Below are positions 63,003 through 64,000 of a stretch of 64,000 nt of DNA, one piece after another. The notes beneath the pieces are model-generated. The model searched no databases. It saw only the letters and a program-made list of their open reading frames with translations, and was not told the origin of the DNA. The DNA is from JADCGM01 sp943370355. GTDB lineage: Bacteria > Pseudomonadota > Alphaproteobacteria > Sphingomonadales > Sphingomonadaceae. The stretch lies in the NCBI GenBank assembly GCA_943370355.1, contig CALRQP020000001.1, forward strand, positions 208,101-272,100, in the 5' to 3' direction. The position numbers were made by a program, and so were the translations under genes. Numbering within the stretch: the stretch's first letter is position 1; the number at the start of each line of letters is the position of its first letter.

Positions 63003-63734
63003 TCAAGCACGCTTGCGCTGCCTGACGGCCATCCCCGCCAGCCCGAGGCCGAGCAGCGCGAGGCTCGCCGGCTCGGGCACGCTGTCCGGGACCTGCCCCG
63101 ATCCGAAGGCTCTATAGAACACGGAATTGACGACGCCGGTGCGTTCATCCCGCTCTTCGAATCCGTACTCCGAGATGAGCTCGTAGATGAGTCCGGGCGA
63201 CGTCAGTATCGGAAAGGCCATGCCGTCGATCATTCGGGTCTCGTAGACATTGTGGAATAGCAGAGTGTGCGTCCCACCCGAGATGATCGTTCGCAGCAAA
63301 TTGCCCTGTTCGTCGTAAATCGGCGTATCGATTCGGTCGAACGCGGACATCTGGAAGGGCTCGTCCTGCCCAAGAAGGGCGCCATTATTCCCGATTGCGG
63401 AGTTCGCCAGCCCAAGCGAGGGCTGTCCGTACGAGATCGACGATGTGATGAACGGGTCGCCATTGGAAATGAAGGGGAAACCAGGGATTGGAATTACCGG
63501 GAAACCCTTGGTGGTATCGATCCGGAAATGGGCGGTCATGCTCAGCGTGCCGTTGATCGCTGCGACCGGGTCGGCGAGTGTTGTCTCGCCGGTATTCGGA
63601 TCATAAATCCGCGCCGATGACCGGTAACTGCCACCGCTGATCGTCACGTCGAAGGGGACGATTGTTGCGCTGGCAGGCGCAACGGCAGCGAAAGCGACGA
63701 GCGCGGCGGCGGCGAGGCGGCGGAGCATGGGCAT
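63003..63734 (-). CDS. PEP-CTERM sorting domain protein, tandem copy B
   Basis: A 243-residue exported protein. Its signal peptide (MPMLRRLAAAALVAFAAVAPASA) differs from copy A by one residue, and its end is SVPEPASLALLGLGLAGMAVRQRKRA, the canonical VPEP form. The middle contains NTGETTLADPVAAINGTLSMTAHFRI and an acidic segment near the end (EERDERTGVVNS). No function beyond surface or matrix localisation can be given. It is preceded by 266 bases with several hairpins and no recognised promoter. Confidence 0.93.
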   Translation of the reverse strand: MPMLRRLAAAALVAFAAVAPASATIVPFDVTISGGSYRSSARIYDPNTGETTLADPVAAINGTLSMTAHFRIDTTKGFPVIPIPGFPFISNGDPFITSSISYGQPSLGLANSAIGNNGALLGQDEPFQMSAFDRIDTPIYDEQGNLLRTIISGGTHTLLFHNVYETRMIDGMAFPILTSPGLIYELISEYGFEERDERTGVVNSVFYRAFGSGQVPDSVPEPASLALLGLGLAGMAVRQRKRA

Positions 63735-64000
63735 GGGTCCTGCGGTTGAGTGGGACGCGACGCCGAACGATCACTGCAAGCGGCCTGCGGGCCGCGAAAC
63801 GCCGAGATGCGGACGCTATGCTATTAGCGGGCTTCCCAGCCCGGCTACCCTATAGGGCACGCAACGCCGGGCAAGCGGCGCGGCGAATTTGGCAGCCAGA
63901 GGCAACAGAAATGGCGGGCGTCGGCAAATAACGGGCCGGACGCGGGCCAGACGAAGGCGTTGCGCCGGCAGCGCCGGCTCTCGCGAGGGCCGCAATGGCC
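63735..64000 (-). other. intergenic leader region with several hairpins
   Basis: The stretch upstream of copy B has no convincing gene. On the minus strand it contains GC-rich hairpins: GGGCT-GGGA-AGCCC (about 63829-63843) and GCGGCC-CGCA-GGCCGC (63780-63795). They could structure a long 5' leader or end the transcript of a neighbour outside the window. No match to a riboswitch class I know. Confidence 0.4.

Overview
The window is GC-rich, densely coded chromosomal DNA from an alphaproteobacterium, most likely a member of the Sphingomonadales. The reasons are the strong G/C preference at third codon positions, the order zapE ... mdh-sucC-sucD-sucA-sucB-lpdA, a fused ThiS-ThiG protein, PEP-CTERM proteins, and intergenic palindromic repeats of the GTCATCCCGGCG type that are common in sphingomonads. 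This placement is an inference; no 16S gene is present. I found no tRNA, rRNA, CRISPR array, prophage or complete insertion sequence.

Layout. 1-4.8 kb: a DUF6891-like orphan flanked by short REP-like sequences, a membrane-anchored LuxR-type regulator with a DUF4199 protein, an S9 peptidase and a PEP-CTERM protein. 4.8-7.1 kb: rarA, a YjbR protein and sodB. 7.1-11.5 kb: a phage-shock (Psp) locus. pspF diverges from a sigma-54-driven operon that encodes a 55-residue leader peptide, PspA, PspB and PspC, and then five more small single-helix coiled-coil proteins. This is the most unusual part of the window. 11.6-13.9 kb: sufE, two hotdog thioesterases and an orphan membrane protein. 14.0-16.1 kb: a TPP riboswitch and thiC, whose 3' end carries an in-frame insertion made of palindromes. 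16.1-19.2 kb: an accessory patch with a HigB/HigA-like toxin-antitoxin pair, a low-GC DUF3800 gene and small membrane proteins. 19.2-26.3 kb: SRAP protein, DUF1801 protein, acetyltransferase, thiS-thiG fusion, glyoxalase-fold protein, trhO, then S-formylglutathione hydrolase overlapping purT.

26.3-32.9 kb: a three-component RND efflux operon with a divergent TetR regulator and a perfect 16-bp operator palindrome. 32.9-37.7 kb: clpA, a class A acid phosphatase and a small protein/methyltransferase pair. 37.7-41.1 kb: a MacB-like ABC exporter whose adaptor contains an LTxxQ (Spy/CpxP-like) insertion. 41.2-47.4 kb: quinone-oxidoreductase-like protein, Bcr/CflA transporter, short-chain dehydrogenase, alpha/beta hydrolase, acyl-CoA synthetase-like enzyme and thioesterase. 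47.4-60.7 kb: zapE, an EmrAB-type pump, then malate dehydrogenase, succinyl-CoA synthetase (with a cupin gene between its two subunits) and the whole 2-oxoglutarate dehydrogenase complex. 60.7-64 kb: a TRIC-type channel protein and three more PEP-CTERM proteins.

Two themes recur. The first is sigma-54 control. The psp operon has a canonical -24/-12 element. Two distant PEP-CTERM genes share a 17-bp palindromic upstream box plus a sigma-54 promoter at almost identical spacing. The second is envelope maintenance: Psp, RND, MacAB, EmrAB, ClpA and PEP-CTERM genes all lie in this stretch.
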